This document shows, piece by piece, positions 18,433 to 28,734 of a stretch of DNA of 64,000 bases (position 1 is its first letter; each line of letters starts with the position of its first letter). Location: contig NZ_JAABNN010000003.1 in assembly GCF_009928415.1 (NCBI RefSeq), forward strand, positions 340,145-404,144, read 5' to 3'. The stretch is from Bacillus sp. USDA818B3_A. GTDB taxonomy: Bacteria > Bacillota > Bacilli > Bacillales > Cytobacillaceae. The notes under the pieces were generated by a model. It was given only the letters and a program-made list of their open reading frames with translations. It had not been told where the DNA came from and made no database searches. A program made the translations under genes and the position numbers.

Positions 18433-20302
18433 CCGTATTCACCTCCATATTTGTGAGAATAGTGTACAGCGTTTCATAGCAATTTGTTTTGGCATGAATA
18501 AACTGTTCGATTCCCTCACTCTCCCATTGAATCTGAGTACATTCCTCGGGAAGTCCAGCTAAATAAAAATGGTGATTTGGGAATTCGGATTTTAAGGAAG
18601 AGAGGAGCCCATGTCCAGTTAATTCGTACTGTTCATTTGTTCCACAAAAGCAGAAATAAGAAGTAGATGATTCTAAAATAAATTTTTTAGCACCCGCAAG
18701 CGTTAAGTTTGGATCGCTGACAACCGTAGTTAAGCCTCCTGCCGCAAAAAATCCTTTCATAAAATCAAGTCTTGATTTATGTTCCTTTATTCCCTCAAGG
18801 CATAGCATCCCAACCAAGGGAATGGAACCAGTTTTTTCTTCTAAATTTTTTGCCTTGCTTCGTAAACTTTCATATGGTTCGGCTAATCTCCTTACCGGAA
18901 TTGATTCCATGTTGGTTAATGAGTATGTTCCACAAGCAAACAAACTCTTTTTATCTTTTTTAAGGAAACTGTGATGGTTTTCATTTAAATCGGCATAGAC
19001 ATTGGTGCCGACTATACTGTGCTTTCTTGTTTGAATGTCCAATATCTTCTTATCAAAAACAGTTTTTATTTCATTCTGGAGCCAATTGGAGGTTAAGACA
19101 TTTAGAATACCGCCTAGGGATTCAATTTGTTGAAAGTATCCCCAAGCTTTTTCTGCAAGTTCATTTGTCATTTTTTCGACATACCAGGAACCACCGGCTG
19201 GGTCAATAACCTTTTCCAGAAGGGCTTCGTGCTGTAGGATTAGTTGTGTATTTCTAGCGATTCTTTCAGAAAATGGAGTAGAGCCTGTTAGACTATTGTA
19301 AGGAGCCACATGTAAGTATTGAACCCCTCCTAAAACGGCAGCAAATGCTTCATTTCCAGCTCGAAGCAGGTTAACATAGGGGTCTTGTATGGATTTTGTA
19401 AAGTTAGAGGTTTCGGCGGAAATAATCATCTTGCAGGATTCATCTTTGGTACCGTAAAGTTGTGTAATTCGATTCCACAGTACCCGTGCTGCCCGAAGTT
19501 TTGCAATTTCCATGAAGAAGTTACTTCCAATTGAAAATTGAAAGACCATTTTTTTGAGAATTTGATTCAGTTCCATCTCGTCTTCTTGGAGAGTATCGAG
19601 GTAATATACCCCGGTTGCCATGGCAATCCCAAGCTCTTGAACCACACTCGCTCCTCCATTATGATAAGGGATCGTGTCAATTAGAATGGTGCATAAAGAC
19701 GGAAGTTTTTTATCGGTCTGGATAACACTGATCTTCCACTCATCGATAAACTCCCTAGAGACAACCCCGTCCTCTACAAATAAAGAAATGGGATCGGAAC
19801 CCATATAACCGGTGATTTGGTCAGATTGATTTTCAGCTTCTGCCATTTTTGCTAACACGGCTGACATGCGGGTATGCCACCCTCTGGTATTAATGGCTAA
19901 AGGATAACGATTATAAAGCCCTTCTAAAACACTTAATAAGCCGTCATTTGTCTCAATTAATTCTTCTGAAATGATAAAAGATAAAGCCTCTTGCCCTTTT
20001 TTGATTGCCTCATGTAACTTCTCTTTTAATTCTTCTGATGTTTTGTAAGGAAACTGTTGAGCCACCTTCCACTTGTTTGTAATGTACCCAAGCGGATAAA
20101 TCCCTCGTCTAAAGTCGGAAGCCCCGGAATAATCCGGAACTTGAAACTCATCCTTACGCGTGTAAAGCGGTTTCAAAATGATGTTTTCGTATGTACCATT
20201 AGTTAATGATTTTATATTTTTCCCTTTTAGTGAGGCTTCCGCTTTGACTTGCCAATCATGTAGAGTAATTGGTGAAAAAGATTGATTTTTTATTTTTTCC
20301 AA
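18413..20302 (-). CDS. mutA: Methylmalonyl-CoA mutase, small subunit
   Basis: 629 residues from TTG at 20302, chosen because GGGGAG lies six bases upstream; an in-frame ATG at 20320 has no ribosome site. It is homologous to the large subunit but degenerate in the C-terminal domain: the DxHxxG cobalamin-ligand motif is absent, as expected for the non-catalytic partner of the heterodimer. It overlaps mutB, ensuring matched synthesis. Confidence 0.93.
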   Translation of the reverse strand: MEKIKNQSFSPITLHDWQVKAEASLKGKNIKSLTNGTYENIILKPLYTRKDEFQVPDYSGASDFRRGIYPLGYITNKWKVAQQFPYKTSEELKEKLHEAIKKGQEALSFIISEELIETNDGLLSVLEGLYNRYPLAINTRGWHTRMSAVLAKMAEAENQSDQITGYMGSDPISLFVEDGVVSREFIDEWKISVIQTDKKLPSLCTILIDTIPYHNGGASVVQELGIAMATGVYYLDTLQEDEMELNQILKKMVFQFSIGSNFFMEIAKLRAARVLWNRITQLYGTKDESCKMIISAETSNFTKSIQDPYVNLLRAGNEAFAAVLGGVQYLHVAPYNSLTGSTPFSERIARNTQLILQHEALLEKVIDPAGGSWYVEKMTNELAEKAWGYFQQIESLGGILNVLTSNWLQNEIKTVFDKKILDIQTRKHSIVGTNVYADLNENHHSFLKKDKKSLFACGTYSLTNMESIPVRRLAEPYESLRSKAKNLEEKTGSIPLVGMLCLEGIKEHKSRLDFMKGFFAAGGLTTVVSDPNLTLAGAKKFILESSTSYFCFCGTNEQYELTGHGLLSSLKSEFPNHHFYLAGLPEECTQIQWESEGIEQFIHAKTNCYETLYTILTNMEVNTVEETKA

Positions 20303-20446
20303 CTCCCTCTCCCCTTTCATGTGAAATTGAAGTAAAATTCAATCAATTCTACTTATTTCTATTTTATGGTACAAATGGAATTCAAGCAATGAAAACCATC
20401 TTACCAAGAATTTTTGGTCAACCTATTGCTTTCACCGGTAAAGAAT

Positions 20447-20485
20447 AGTTAAAACCGCTGCCAATCCTAAGCAGCGGTTTTAACT
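20447..20485. terminator. Terminator at the end of the bkd operon
   Basis: AGTTAAAACCGCTG and CAGCGGTTTTAACT form a perfect 14-bp stem with an 11-base loop, just after bkdB. Confidence 0.88.
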
Positions 20486-20488
20486 TTA

Positions 20489-21802
20489 CTAATAGATCGA
20501 TGTTGTTGATTTTGAAATGTTTTCAATAATTTCTTTTACGCGTCCTAAGAAACGGCCGCAAATAAGTCCGTCCAAAACTCTATGGTCCAGTGACATACAA
20601 AGGTTCACCATATCACGGACAGCAATCATGTTATTATTCATGACGACAGGCCGCTTGACAATAGATTCCACTTGAAGAATGGCGGCTTGTGGATAATTAA
20701 TGATTCCCATTGATTGAACGGAGCCAAAAGAACCTGTGTTGTTGACCGTGAATGTTCCACCCTGCATATCCTCTGATTTCAGTTTCCCTGTTCTCACCTT
20801 TACGGCTAGTTCAGAGATTTCTCGGGCAATACCCTTAATGGTCTTTTCATCGGTATTTTTAATAACAGGTACAAATAGAGCATCATCAGTGGCAACAGCA
20901 ATGGAAATATTAATATCCTTCTTTTGGATGATTTTATCGCCCGCCCACATCGAATTTATTTGCGGATACTCTTTTAAGGCTTGGGCCACTGCCTTTACAA
21001 AGAAGGCGAAGAAAGTTAAATTGAATCCCTCTTTCTTCCTAAAGTCATCTTTTATACTATTCCGATATTCCACAAGATTGGTTGCATCCACCTCAATCAT
21101 CATCCAGGCATGCGGGGCTTCATGTTTACTGCGAAGCATATTAGCTGCGATTGCTTTACGCACCCCAGTGACAGGAATCTCTATGTCACCTGCAGTTTCA
21201 GAAACAACTGCTTGTTGTGCTGATGACGCTTGAACACCCAGCGGCTGAATGGAAGCTGACTGATCTGGTTGTTTTATATTGCTAACAGGCGGTATTGATT
21301 CTTTTCCAGTTCCTACTTTTTCACCTGCAGCTGGAATATTCCCAGATTCAATTAATTTCACTAAATCTTTGCGAGTAATCCTTCCCCCGGCACCGGTACC
21401 TGAAACTTTAGTTAAATCAATACCATGTTCTTGAGAAATTTTTAAAACTGCAGGAGAGTAACGTGCTTTATTGACAGGAACTACAGAGTTATTCGGCAGT
21501 TCTCTATTCGTTTCTTCCGGCTCTCTTATTTCAGTTGCTGAAGGGTCTGTGGTATGACTATCTCCCACTTCAATCGTACAAATGATTTCCCCAACAGCAA
21601 GTGTGTCGCCTTCTTCAGCAATTAATTCTTCTATCACACCAGTAAAGGAGGATGGGACTTCTGCATTTACTTTATCGGTCATGACTTCAGCTAAGGGGTC
21701 ATACTTATTAACCTTATCTCCAACGGATACTAGCCATTTACTGATCGTACCCTCGGTTACACTCTCCCCTAACTGAGGCATTTTAATTTGTTCAACTGTC
21801 AC
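20489..21802 (-). CDS. bkdB: Branched-chain alpha-keto acid dehydrogenase E2 (dihydrolipoyl acyltransferase)
   Basis: 437-residue core of the BCKDH complex. The domains in order are: lipoyl domain with the lipoyl-lysine motif EVMTDKVNAEVPS (about residue 44), a flexible linker, the peripheral-subunit-binding domain (ARYSPAVLKISQEHGIDL), a second linker and the catalytic acyltransferase domain ending with the active-site motif DHRVLDG. Starts at GTG 21802. It is the last gene of the operon. Confidence 0.95.
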   Translation of the reverse strand: MTVEQIKMPQLGESVTEGTISKWLVSVGDKVNKYDPLAEVMTDKVNAEVPSSFTGVIEELIAEEGDTLAVGEIICTIEVGDSHTTDPSATEIREPEETNRELPNNSVVPVNKARYSPAVLKISQEHGIDLTKVSGTGAGGRITRKDLVKLIESGNIPAAGEKVGTGKESIPPVSNIKQPDQSASIQPLGVQASSAQQAVVSETAGDIEIPVTGVRKAIAANMLRSKHEAPHAWMMIEVDATNLVEYRNSIKDDFRKKEGFNLTFFAFFVKAVAQALKEYPQINSMWAGDKIIQKKDINISIAVATDDALFVPVIKNTDEKTIKGIAREISELAVKVRTGKLKSEDMQGGTFTVNNTGSFGSVQSMGIINYPQAAILQVESIVKRPVVMNNNMIAVRDMVNLCMSLDHRVLDGLICGRFLGRVKEIIENISKSTTSIY

Positions 21803-21818
21803 TTATTTCCAAACCCCC

Positions 21819-22802
21819 TTAATATTCTGCCAGCTCACGCATGGCTTTTTCTACTTTATCCGGATTAATCATAAAGAATTTTTCCATTGTCGGAGAATAC
21901 GGCATTGCCGGTACATCTGGTCCTGCAAGCCTCTTAATTGGAGCATCTAAATCAAATAAGCAATGTTCAGCTATAATTGCCGAAACTTCACTTATGATAC
22001 TTCCTTCCTTATTGTCCTCAGTAATTAGTAAAACCTTCCCAGTCTTAGAAGCCGCTTCAATGATTGCCTCTTTGTCAAGCGGATAGACGGTTCGTAAATC
22101 AAGAATATGAACAGAAATTCCATCATGGGCTAATTTTTCTGCCGCTTGAAGGGCAAAATGTACACATAGACCATACGTAATAACGGTAATATCTTCCCCT
22201 TCTCGCTTTATGTCCGCTTTACCGATTGGCAGAGTATAGTCATCTACAGGGACCTCACCCTTGATTAAACGATAGGCACGTTTATGTTCAAAAAAGAGAA
22301 CGGGGTCATTGTCGCGGATCGCTGCTTTTAACAGTCCTTTAACATCGTATGGTGTAGATGGCATAACGATTTTTAAGCCAGGCTGATTAGCAAAAACCGC
22401 TTCAACTGATTGGGAATGGTAAAGTGCCCCATGTACTCCGCCGCCATATGGAGCGCGTATGACCATCGGGCAGTTCCAATCATTATTCGAACGATAGCGG
22501 ATTTTTGCAGCTTCGGAAATAATTTGGTTGACAGCAGGCATAATAAAATCAGCAAACTGCATCTCTGCGATTGGACGCATTCCGTACATGGCAGCACCAA
22601 TTCCTACTCCTGCAATCGCGGACTCAGCAAGAGGTGTATCAATGACTCTCTCTTCACCAAATTGTTCATATAGACCTTGGGTCGCTTTAAAAACTCCGCC
22701 TTTTACTCCTACATCTTCACCGAGGATAAAAACCTTTGAATCCCGTTCCATCTCCTCACGCATTGCCATTGTAATTGCATCTATATATGAAATAATCGCC
22801 AT
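21819..22802 (-). CDS. bkdAB: Branched-chain alpha-keto acid dehydrogenase E1 beta
   Basis: 327-residue thiamine-diphosphate-dependent E1 beta subunit. The N-terminal YIDAITMAMREEME and FILGEDVGVKGGVF segments and the C-terminal transketolase fold (LITEDNKEGSIISEV) are typical. It sits 12 bases after bkdAA. It forms the alpha2-beta2 E1 that decarboxylates keto acids of Leu, Ile and Val to feed branched fatty acid primers. Confidence 0.95.
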   Translation of the reverse strand: MAIISYIDAITMAMREEMERDSKVFILGEDVGVKGGVFKATQGLYEQFGEERVIDTPLAESAIAGVGIGAAMYGMRPIAEMQFADFIMPAVNQIISEAAKIRYRSNNDWNCPMVIRAPYGGGVHGALYHSQSVEAVFANQPGLKIVMPSTPYDVKGLLKAAIRDNDPVLFFEHKRAYRLIKGEVPVDDYTLPIGKADIKREGEDITVITYGLCVHFALQAAEKLAHDGISVHILDLRTVYPLDKEAIIEAASKTGKVLLITEDNKEGSIISEVSAIIAEHCLFDLDAPIKRLAGPDVPAMPYSPTMEKFFMINPDKVEKAMRELAEY

Positions 22803-22814
22803 CTTACATCCCCC

Positions 22815-23816
22815 TTACTCTTCCGTATCCGCATAAACATATTTCAATGCATCTTCTGGTGCAGAATAAGGAGCATTTTCAGCATAATCTGTTGCCTCAT
22901 TCACCAGTTTCATCACTCGTTCATTGATTTCTTTTTCCAATTCATCACTTAAAACGCCTGTTTCTTTTAGATAAGCACCATAAGTTATAATTGGATCCTT
23001 TGTTTTTGCTTTTGCCACTTCATCCGGTGCACGATAAGAACGATCGTCATCATCAGAAGAGTGTGGTGTAAGACGGTAAGAAACCGTTTCTACTAATGTT
23101 GGACCTTCACCGCGGCGGCCCCGGTCTGCTGCTTCTTTAACTGCCTTATAAACTTCCAGCGGATCATTACCATCAACCGTTACACCTGGCATCCCATATC
23201 CTATTGCCCTGTCTGAAACCTTTTCACAGGCTAACTGCTTTTCAATAGGAACTGAGATCGCATATTTATTATTTTCACACATAAAGATTACCGGGAGTTT
23301 ATGAACGCCTGCAAAGTTGGCCCCTTCATGGAAATCTCCTTGGTTGGATGACCCCTCACCAAACGTAACAAAGGTCACTAAGTCCTTTTTCTCCATCTTT
23401 CCTGCCAGGGCAATTCCTACAGCGTGGGGAACCTGGGTGGTAACCGGTGAGGAACCTGTTACAATTCTATTTTTCTTTTGTCCAAAATGCCCAGGCATTT
23501 GGCGGCTTCCTGAATTTGGATCCTCTGCCTTAGCAAAACCTGAGAGCATCAATTCTTTGGGTGTCATACCAAACGCCAGCACAACCCCCATATCCCGGTA
23601 ATATGGAAGGATATAGTCTTTCTCCCGGTCAAGTGCAAAAGCCGCCCCAACCTGCGCAGCCTCCTGCCCCTGGCATGAAATAACAAATGGTATTTTACCA
23701 GCCCTGTTCAATAGCCACATGCGCTCGTCAATGCGCCGGGCCAAAAGCATTGTCTCATACATTTCCAATACTTTCTGGTCGCTTAAGCCTAAAACTTCGT
23801 GACGCTTTTCTATCAT
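22815..23816 (-). CDS. bkdAA: Branched-chain alpha-keto acid dehydrogenase E1 alpha
   Basis: 333-residue thiamine-diphosphate-binding subunit. The TPP motif begins GEGSSNQGDFHEGANFA and ends ENNKYAIS, and the phosphorylation-loop-like segment YRLTPHSSDDDDRSYR is present. Full length, ATG at 23816. It lies between lpdV and bkdAB as in B. subtilis. Confidence 0.95.
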   Translation of the reverse strand: MIEKRHEVLGLSDQKVLEMYETMLLARRIDERMWLLNRAGKIPFVISCQGQEAAQVGAAFALDREKDYILPYYRDMGVVLAFGMTPKELMLSGFAKAEDPNSGSRQMPGHFGQKKNRIVTGSSPVTTQVPHAVGIALAGKMEKKDLVTFVTFGEGSSNQGDFHEGANFAGVHKLPVIFMCENNKYAISVPIEKQLACEKVSDRAIGYGMPGVTVDGNDPLEVYKAVKEAADRGRRGEGPTLVETVSYRLTPHSSDDDDRSYRAPDEVAKAKTKDPIITYGAYLKETGVLSDELEKEINERVMKLVNEATDYAENAPYSAPEDALKYVYADTEE

Positions 23817-23876
23817 TTATTCATTACCTCCCGCTTGTTCGATCGACTAAAAGCCATGACTAAACTTTATGTTTAT

Positions 23877-25298
23877 TTAAGAGTGAATGGCCTTCCCATC
23901 CACAGCAAGTGCTGCTTCCCCAATCGCTTCTGTTAAAGTCGGATGAGGGTGTATCGTATGAGCGATTTCCCATGGTGTGGCATCTAGTACCATGGCAAGC
24001 CCTGCTTCTGTAATCAAATCTGTTACATGCGGACCAATCATATGAACACCTAAGATATCATCCGTCAGAACATCGGCAACAATTTTTACAAATCCGTCTG
24101 ATTCACCAAAAACAAGGGCTTTTCCAATTGCCCGAAAAGAGAATTTACCTATTTTTACGTTTACACCTTTGGCCCTAGCCTGTTCTTCGGTTATTCCGAC
24201 GCTTGATACTTCCGGACTACTATAAATGCATCTCGAAACTAGTGAATAATCCATTGGAGATGTTTTTTCACCCGCAATATGCTCCACAGCTAAGATCCCT
24301 TCGTGTGAAGCTACATGGGCAAGCTGCAGGCCACCTATACAATCACCAATCGCATAAATATGTGATTCTTTTGTTTGATAATATTCATTCGTTGCAATAT
24401 AACCCTTTTCGATTTGAATATCAGTATTTTCAAGTCCTATTCCCTCAATATTTGCCTGCCGGCCAACTGAGACTAAGAGTTTTTCCGCTTGAAATTGTTT
24501 TAATTCTCCCTTTACCTCTGCTGAGATACTAACCTCTTTTTCTTTTGTGATCGTTTCAGGCAGTACTTTTGCACTGGTTATAAGTTTGATGCCCTTCTTT
24601 TTCATTACACGCTGCATTTCTTTTGAGATTTCTTTATCTTCGGTTGGAATGATTCGATCAGCATACTCAATAACCGTGACATCGACTCCAAAATCCGATA
24701 ACATCGAGGCCCATTCTATTCCAATGACACCCCCGCCAACAATGATGATTGTTTTTGGCAGTTTCTCAAGCTGTAACGCCTCATCAGAAGTCATGACCAA
24801 CTGACCGTCTATTTCCAAGCCAGGCAATGTTCTTGGCCGTGAACCAGTCGCTACTATTACATTTTTAGGAATGAGCATTTCGTTTTCAGCTCCGCTGCTC
24901 ATTTCAACAGATATAGTGCCAGGCATGGGTGAAAAAATCGAGGGCCCCAGAATCCGGCCAATTCCTTCGAAAACATCGATTTTCCCTTGTTTCATTAGAT
25001 GTTGTACACCCTTATGTAATTGGTCTATAATTTTATTTTTTCTAGCCTGGACTTTTCCAAAATCTAATGAAACATCACTAGTGATCACGCCAAACTCCGA
25101 ACCGCGCTTTGTTGTCGCAAATACCTCCGCGCTTCTGAGCAGGGCCTTACTTGGGATACAGCCTTGATGCAGACAAGTACCGCCTAATTTTCCTTTTTCA
25201 ACAATGGCTGTTTTTAGGCCAAGCTGTGATGCGCGTATGGCTGCAACATAGCCGCCTGTGCCGCCTCCTAGGATGACCAAATCATACTCTTGTGCCAC
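23877..25298 (-). CDS. lpdV: Dihydrolipoamide dehydrogenase (E3) of the BCKDH complex
   Basis: 473-residue FAD flavoprotein that reoxidises dihydrolipoamide with NAD. FAD motif GGGTGGYVAA, redox disulfide GGTCLHQGCIPSK, NAD motif GGGVIGIEWAS and the C-terminal catalytic His-Pro segment HTIHPHPTLTEA are intact. GTG start at 25298. The operon position identifies it as the bkd-specific E3 rather than the pyruvate dehydrogenase one. Confidence 0.95.
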   Translation of the reverse strand: MAQEYDLVILGGGTGGYVAAIRASQLGLKTAIVEKGKLGGTCLHQGCIPSKALLRSAEVFATTKRGSEFGVITSDVSLDFGKVQARKNKIIDQLHKGVQHLMKQGKIDVFEGIGRILGPSIFSPMPGTISVEMSSGAENEMLIPKNVIVATGSRPRTLPGLEIDGQLVMTSDEALQLEKLPKTIIIVGGGVIGIEWASMLSDFGVDVTVIEYADRIIPTEDKEISKEMQRVMKKKGIKLITSAKVLPETITKEKEVSISAEVKGELKQFQAEKLLVSVGRQANIEGIGLENTDIQIEKGYIATNEYYQTKESHIYAIGDCIGGLQLAHVASHEGILAVEHIAGEKTSPMDYSLVSRCIYSSPEVSSVGITEEQARAKGVNVKIGKFSFRAIGKALVFGESDGFVKIVADVLTDDILGVHMIGPHVTDLITEAGLAMVLDATPWEIAHTIHPHPTLTEAIGEAALAVDGKAIHS

Positions 25299-25321
25299 AA
25301 ATGTTTTCCTCCCCGTACTTT

Positions 25322-26425
25322 TTAGATTTTTGAAGTTGAAAAATTCTCTAGATATATTTTCACTTCTTCTTCACCGCTTAAAACTCTAAGTGCCCCTTCT
25401 GCCAACGCTTGAAGCTCATCTTCACCAGGATGTACAATCACATCAGCAATCCAATTAATCCGATCAGATATTAGCTTTACAAACCTTTTAGCACAGGCCA
25501 GACCACCTGTAAGGATAATGGCATCCACCTTACCTGAAAGCACCGTACTGCAAGCACCTATTTCTTTTGCCACTTGATAAGCCATCGCTTCGTATATTAA
25601 TTGGGCTTTTTCGTCACCTGCAGCCATTCTGTGTTCGACCTCTTCGGCATCATTTGTGCCCAGATAACCAACAAGACCCCCTTGCCCAACCAGCATTTTC
25701 ATCATTTCTTCCCGATAATAATCGCCTGCATAACAAAGTGCTATTAAATCACCAGCGGGCACTGTACCTGCCCGTTCGGGACTAAATGGGCCATCACCGT
25801 GCAGTCCATTGTTTACATCCACTACTTTTCCTTGTTGATGTGCACCGACAGTAATCCCCCCGCCCATATGGGCAATAATCAGATTCACTTCACTGTATTC
25901 TCTTCCGAGCTCTTTTGCCACTCTTCTCGCAACGGCTTTTTGGTTTAAGGCATGAAAGATGCTTTTTCTCTCAATTAAGGTAAAACCAGACACTCTTGCA
26001 ATCGGAGCAAGTTCGTCAACAACGACTGGATCGACAATAAAGGCAGGTATATTAAGACCCTTAGCAATCTCGTATGCTATAATGCCTCCTAAATTCGATG
26101 CATGCTGCCCAGCATAACCTGAACGCAAATCCTCAAGCATTAAATCATTGACCGCGTAGGTCCCTCCTTCAATAGGACGTAATAAGCCGCCGCGTGCACA
26201 TACAGCTGAAATTTTCGATATATTTATCCCTTCATGATCCAGTGTTTCCAAAATTGCCGTTTTTCTAAATTGGTATTGGTCAATAATAGTAGGAAATGAA
26301 TTAATTTTCTTTGCGTCATGACGAATTGTCTTTTCAAACATAGAAACTTCATTATCAAAAACACCAATTTTAGTGGATGTTGATCCTGGGTTTATGGTAA
26401 GAATGCGAAATTCATAATCTGGCAA
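25322..26425 (-). CDS. buk: Butyrate kinase (branched-chain fatty acid kinase)
   Basis: Acetate/butyrate kinase family enzyme that makes ATP from acyl-phosphate. The 367-residue protein opens with the phosphate-binding [16 protein letters not shown] and contains the family segments [12 protein letters not shown] and GGLACAKRF. An upstream ATG at 26452 lacks a ribosome site; TTG at 26425 has GGAGG eight bases before it and gives the expected N-terminus. Works with Ptb to convert branched acyl-CoA to the free acid and ATP. Confidence 0.93.
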   Translation of the reverse strand: MPDYEFRILTINPGSTSTKIGVFDNEVSMFEKTIRHDAKKINSFPTIIDQYQFRKTAILETLDHEGINISKISAVCARGGLLRPIEGGTYAVNDLMLEDLRSGYAGQHASNLGGIIAYEIAKGLNIPAFIVDPVVVDELAPIARVSGFTLIERKSIFHALNQKAVARRVAKELGREYSEVNLIIAHMGGGITVGAHQQGKVVDVNNGLHGDGPFSPERAGTVPAGDLIALCYAGDYYREEMMKMLVGQGGLVGYLGTNDAEEVEHRMAAGDEKAQLIYEAMAYQVAKEIGACSTVLSGKVDAIILTGGLACAKRFVKLISDRINWIADVIVHPGEDELQALAEGALRVLSGEEEVKIYLENFSTSKI

Positions 26426-26461
26426 CGTCGTAACCTCCACTTTACAAAACATCTGCTTACA

Positions 26462-26497
26462 GGCAAATGCGCTGAATCTGAGGTTCAGCGCTCTGCC
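26462..26497 (-). other. Intercistronic hairpin between bcd and buk
   Basis: GCGCTGAA (26469-26476) and TTCAGCGC (26484-26491) form a perfect 8-bp stem, extended by GGCA/TGCC outside small bulges. There is no T-run, so it is more likely an mRNA processing or stability element inside the operon than a terminator. Confidence 0.55.
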
Positions 26498-26560
26498 AGG
26501 ACATTACTAATAACAGATCCAACTTTTGATACCATGTATCCACTTTATTTGAATCATGGC

Positions 26561-27664
26561 TTACCTAGAAATACGGTGACTTAAAATATGATGGCCATTT
26601 TGTAAAAACTGACTTCTAGACTTGCGAATTCGAGCGATTCTTTCTTCTGCCATTCGATCAGCAGCAACATAGGTCGGAATTCCATCGCGCTTAGATATCT
26701 CAATTACTTTCTCAATGGTCGTATAAAGTTGTTCAACCTTTTTCATCGCCCGCTCTTGATTATATCCATAAAGCTCATCTGCGACATTAATCACACCGCC
26801 TGCGTTAATTACATAGTCCGGAGCATATACGATTCCCATTTCATGAATGATATCTCCATGACGGGTGTCTTTTAGTTGATTATTAGCGGAACCAGCGATC
26901 ACTTTTGCCTTTAATTGAGGTATGGTATGGTCATTGATCGTTGCTCCTAAAGCACATGGGGCATAAATATCACACTCCACACCATAAATATCATCTGGGT
27001 CCACGGCCCGGGCTCCAAAGGCTCCGACTGCACGGTTAACGGCTTCTTTATTAATATCCGTTACAACAAGCTGTGCTCCTTCTTCATGCAAATATTCGCA
27101 CAATGTATAAGCTACATTCCCTACTCCTTGAACGGCAACAATTTTCCCTTCAAGAGAATCTGTTCCAAAAGCTTCCTTTGCCGCTGCTTTCATCCCGCGG
27201 TAGACACCAAAAGCAGTGACGGGAGAGGGATTCCCTGACGAACCAAACGCAGGAGAAATTCCAGTTACAAAATCTGTCTCTTCGTGAATGATATCCATAT
27301 CACTAACAGTGGTACCCACATCTTCAGCTGTAATGTAGCGGCCATTTAATCCTTGTATATAACGGCCAAATGCTCTAAATAATGCTTCACTTTTATCTTT
27401 ACGGGGATCCCCAATAATTACGGTTTTACCGCCCCCCAGATTTAGGCCTGCCGCTGCATTTTTATAGGTCATTCCTCTAGCCAAACGAAGAGCATCTTCA
27501 ATGGCTGCTTCTTCTGAGGCATATGTCCACATGCGTGTTCCGCCCAATGCTGGGCCGAGTGTTGTATCATGAATGGCAATAATCGCTTTTAGACCGGACT
27601 CTTTATCTTGGCAAAATACTAATTGCTCATAATCATATTTTTCTAAGTAGTTAAAAATCTCCAT
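26561..27664 (-). CDS. bcd: Leucine (branched-chain amino acid) dehydrogenase
   Basis: 367-residue NAD-dependent dehydrogenase that deaminates Leu, Ile and Val to their keto acids. The Gly-rich catalytic-lysine segment [14 protein letters not shown] motif VQGVGNVAY and the Asn-rich AGSANNQL are all present. ATG start at 27664. It supplies the substrate for the BCKDH complex encoded downstream. Confidence 0.95.
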   Translation of the reverse strand: MEIFNYLEKYDYEQLVFCQDKESGLKAIIAIHDTTLGPALGGTRMWTYASEEAAIEDALRLARGMTYKNAAAGLNLGGGKTVIIGDPRKDKSEALFRAFGRYIQGLNGRYITAEDVGTTVSDMDIIHEETDFVTGISPAFGSSGNPSPVTAFGVYRGMKAAAKEAFGTDSLEGKIVAVQGVGNVAYTLCEYLHEEGAQLVVTDINKEAVNRAVGAFGARAVDPDDIYGVECDIYAPCALGATINDHTIPQLKAKVIAGSANNQLKDTRHGDIIHEMGIVYAPDYVINAGGVINVADELYGYNQERAMKKVEQLYTTIEKVIEISKRDGIPTYVAADRMAEERIARIRKSRSQFLQNGHHILSHRISR

Positions 27665-27694
27665 GAACTTATTCCTCCTCAGATGGGAAAAAAC

Positions 27695-28597
27695 TTATGT
27701 TTCTACACAGCATAATGCTAACGCGAGGGAATAGAGTTTGCTTTTTGCAGAATCGGCTCTCGATGTCAGTACAATGGGGGAACTCGCTCCAGCAATGACA
27801 GCACCAACTTTTGCGTTAGCAAAGTAAATGAATGATTTATATAACACATTGCCAACTTCAATGGTTGGCACTAATAAAATATCTGCCTTTCCTGCTACTT
27901 CACTTTTAATTCCTTTCTGTTTGGCAGCCAGTTCTGAGACAGCATTATCAAAACCGAGGGGCCCATCGACAATGCAGCCGCTAATTTGGCCTCGTCGATT
28001 CATCATCGTAAGTGCAGCAGCATCAAGCGTTGCCTGCATATCAGGATTAACTGCCTCTACTGCAGCAAGACAAGCAACTTTGGGCAGCTTGATTCCGATT
28101 GACTTTGCCAGTGAAACTGAATTATTCAGAATTTGTACTTTCTGTTCCAGATTAGGTGCTATATTCATAGCGGCGTCTGTAACCAAGAGCAATTGATTTA
28201 AACCAGGGATTTCAAAAAATGCAGTATGCGATAAAACATTCCCGGTCCGGAGCCCAAATTCTTTATTTAAAACAGCTTTTAATAGTATGTTGGTCGGAAT
28301 ATTCCCCTTCATCAGGACATTTGCTTGTTTATTTTTAACAGCTTGAACGGCGGATTCTGCTGCCTCTATATCGGAATTTGAATGAACAATTTTTAATTTA
28401 TGATTATTCAACAGCTGCTGTTTTTGCGAGTTAATCAAAGAAGTAATTTTTTCTTTGTTTCCATATAAAATAAAAGCCGCAAGCTTTCGATCCAATGCAT
28501 CCATTACGGCCTCAATAACTTCAGCACTATCTGCTGCAGCAACAGCAACCGTATTTTGACCTTTGCGGCTTGCTTGGTCTATCAGTGATTCTAACAA
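27695..28597 (-). CDS. ptb: Phosphate butyryltransferase
   Basis: 300-residue PTA/PTB-family enzyme exchanging CoA for phosphate on branched or butyryl-CoA. The core segments VLMKGNIPTNILLKAVLN, TDAAMNIAP and VDGPLGFDNAVS match the family. An in-frame stop at 28604 leaves only TTG at 28597 (or CTG at 28600) as start; the TTG gives an N-terminus that aligns with B. subtilis Ptb. It is the first gene of the SigL-dependent operon. Confidence 0.93.
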   Translation of the reverse strand: MLESLIDQASRKGQNTVAVAAADSAEVIEAVMDALDRKLAAFILYGNKEKITSLINSQKQQLLNNHKLKIVHSNSDIEAAESAVQAVKNKQANVLMKGNIPTNILLKAVLNKEFGLRTGNVLSHTAFFEIPGLNQLLLVTDAAMNIAPNLEQKVQILNNSVSLAKSIGIKLPKVACLAAVEAVNPDMQATLDAAALTMMNRRGQISGCIVDGPLGFDNAVSELAAKQKGIKSEVAGKADILLVPTIEVGNVLYKSFIYFANAKVGAVIAGASSPIVLTSRADSAKSKLYSLALALCCVET

Positions 28598-28637
28598 CAG
28601 CGGTCATCAACCCTTTCTTTGATTCCTGCAACCCACT

Positions 28638-28657
28638 ATAAAACTTGCAAGTTTTAT
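28638..28657. repeat. 20-bp perfect palindrome overlapping the bkd -12 element
   Basis: ATAAAACTTG is followed directly by its exact reverse complement. The centre coincides with the TTGCA of the -12 promoter element, so a dimeric regulator bound here would occlude sigma-54 polymerase. No cognate factor can be named from sequence. Confidence 0.6.
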
Positions 28658-28662
28658 GCCAA
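28645..28662 (-). promoter_or_regulatory. Sigma-54 (SigL) -24/-12 promoter of the ptb-bcd-buk-lpd-bkd operon
   Basis: Minus strand TTGGCAT, five bases, TTGCA: the invariant GG and GC dinucleotides are 10 bases apart, as sigma-54 requires. It lies ~50 bases before ptb and directly downstream of bkdR, whose product is a sigma-54 activator. Confidence 0.9.
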
Positions 28663-28705
28663 AACACTTATATGTAAACGTTTTATTTTTATCTTCAAAG
28701 CAGCG

Positions 28706-28734
28706 CAATAATTTTCATGCTATGAAAATTATTG
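28706..28734. promoter_or_regulatory. 12-bp inverted repeat, candidate BkdR or CodY-type binding site
   Basis: CAATAATTTTCA and TGAAAATTATTG are separated by 5 bases. The structure straddles the bkdR stop codon, ~45 bases upstream of the -24 element. No T-run follows on the minus strand, so a terminator role is weak; enhancer distance suits an upstream activator site. The AATTTTC/GAAAATT halves resemble CodY half-sites but with wider spacing. Confidence 0.5.

Noticed and set aside
20736..21233. 165-codon plus-strand open frame opposite bkdB
   Set aside because: Antisense to the conserved E2 catalytic domain; no ribosome site or recognisable protein.
28706..28734. Rho-independent terminator of bkdR
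   Set aside because: The inverted repeat is strong but AT-rich, overlaps the stop codon and has no T-run after it on the minus strand; a regulatory site is more likely.
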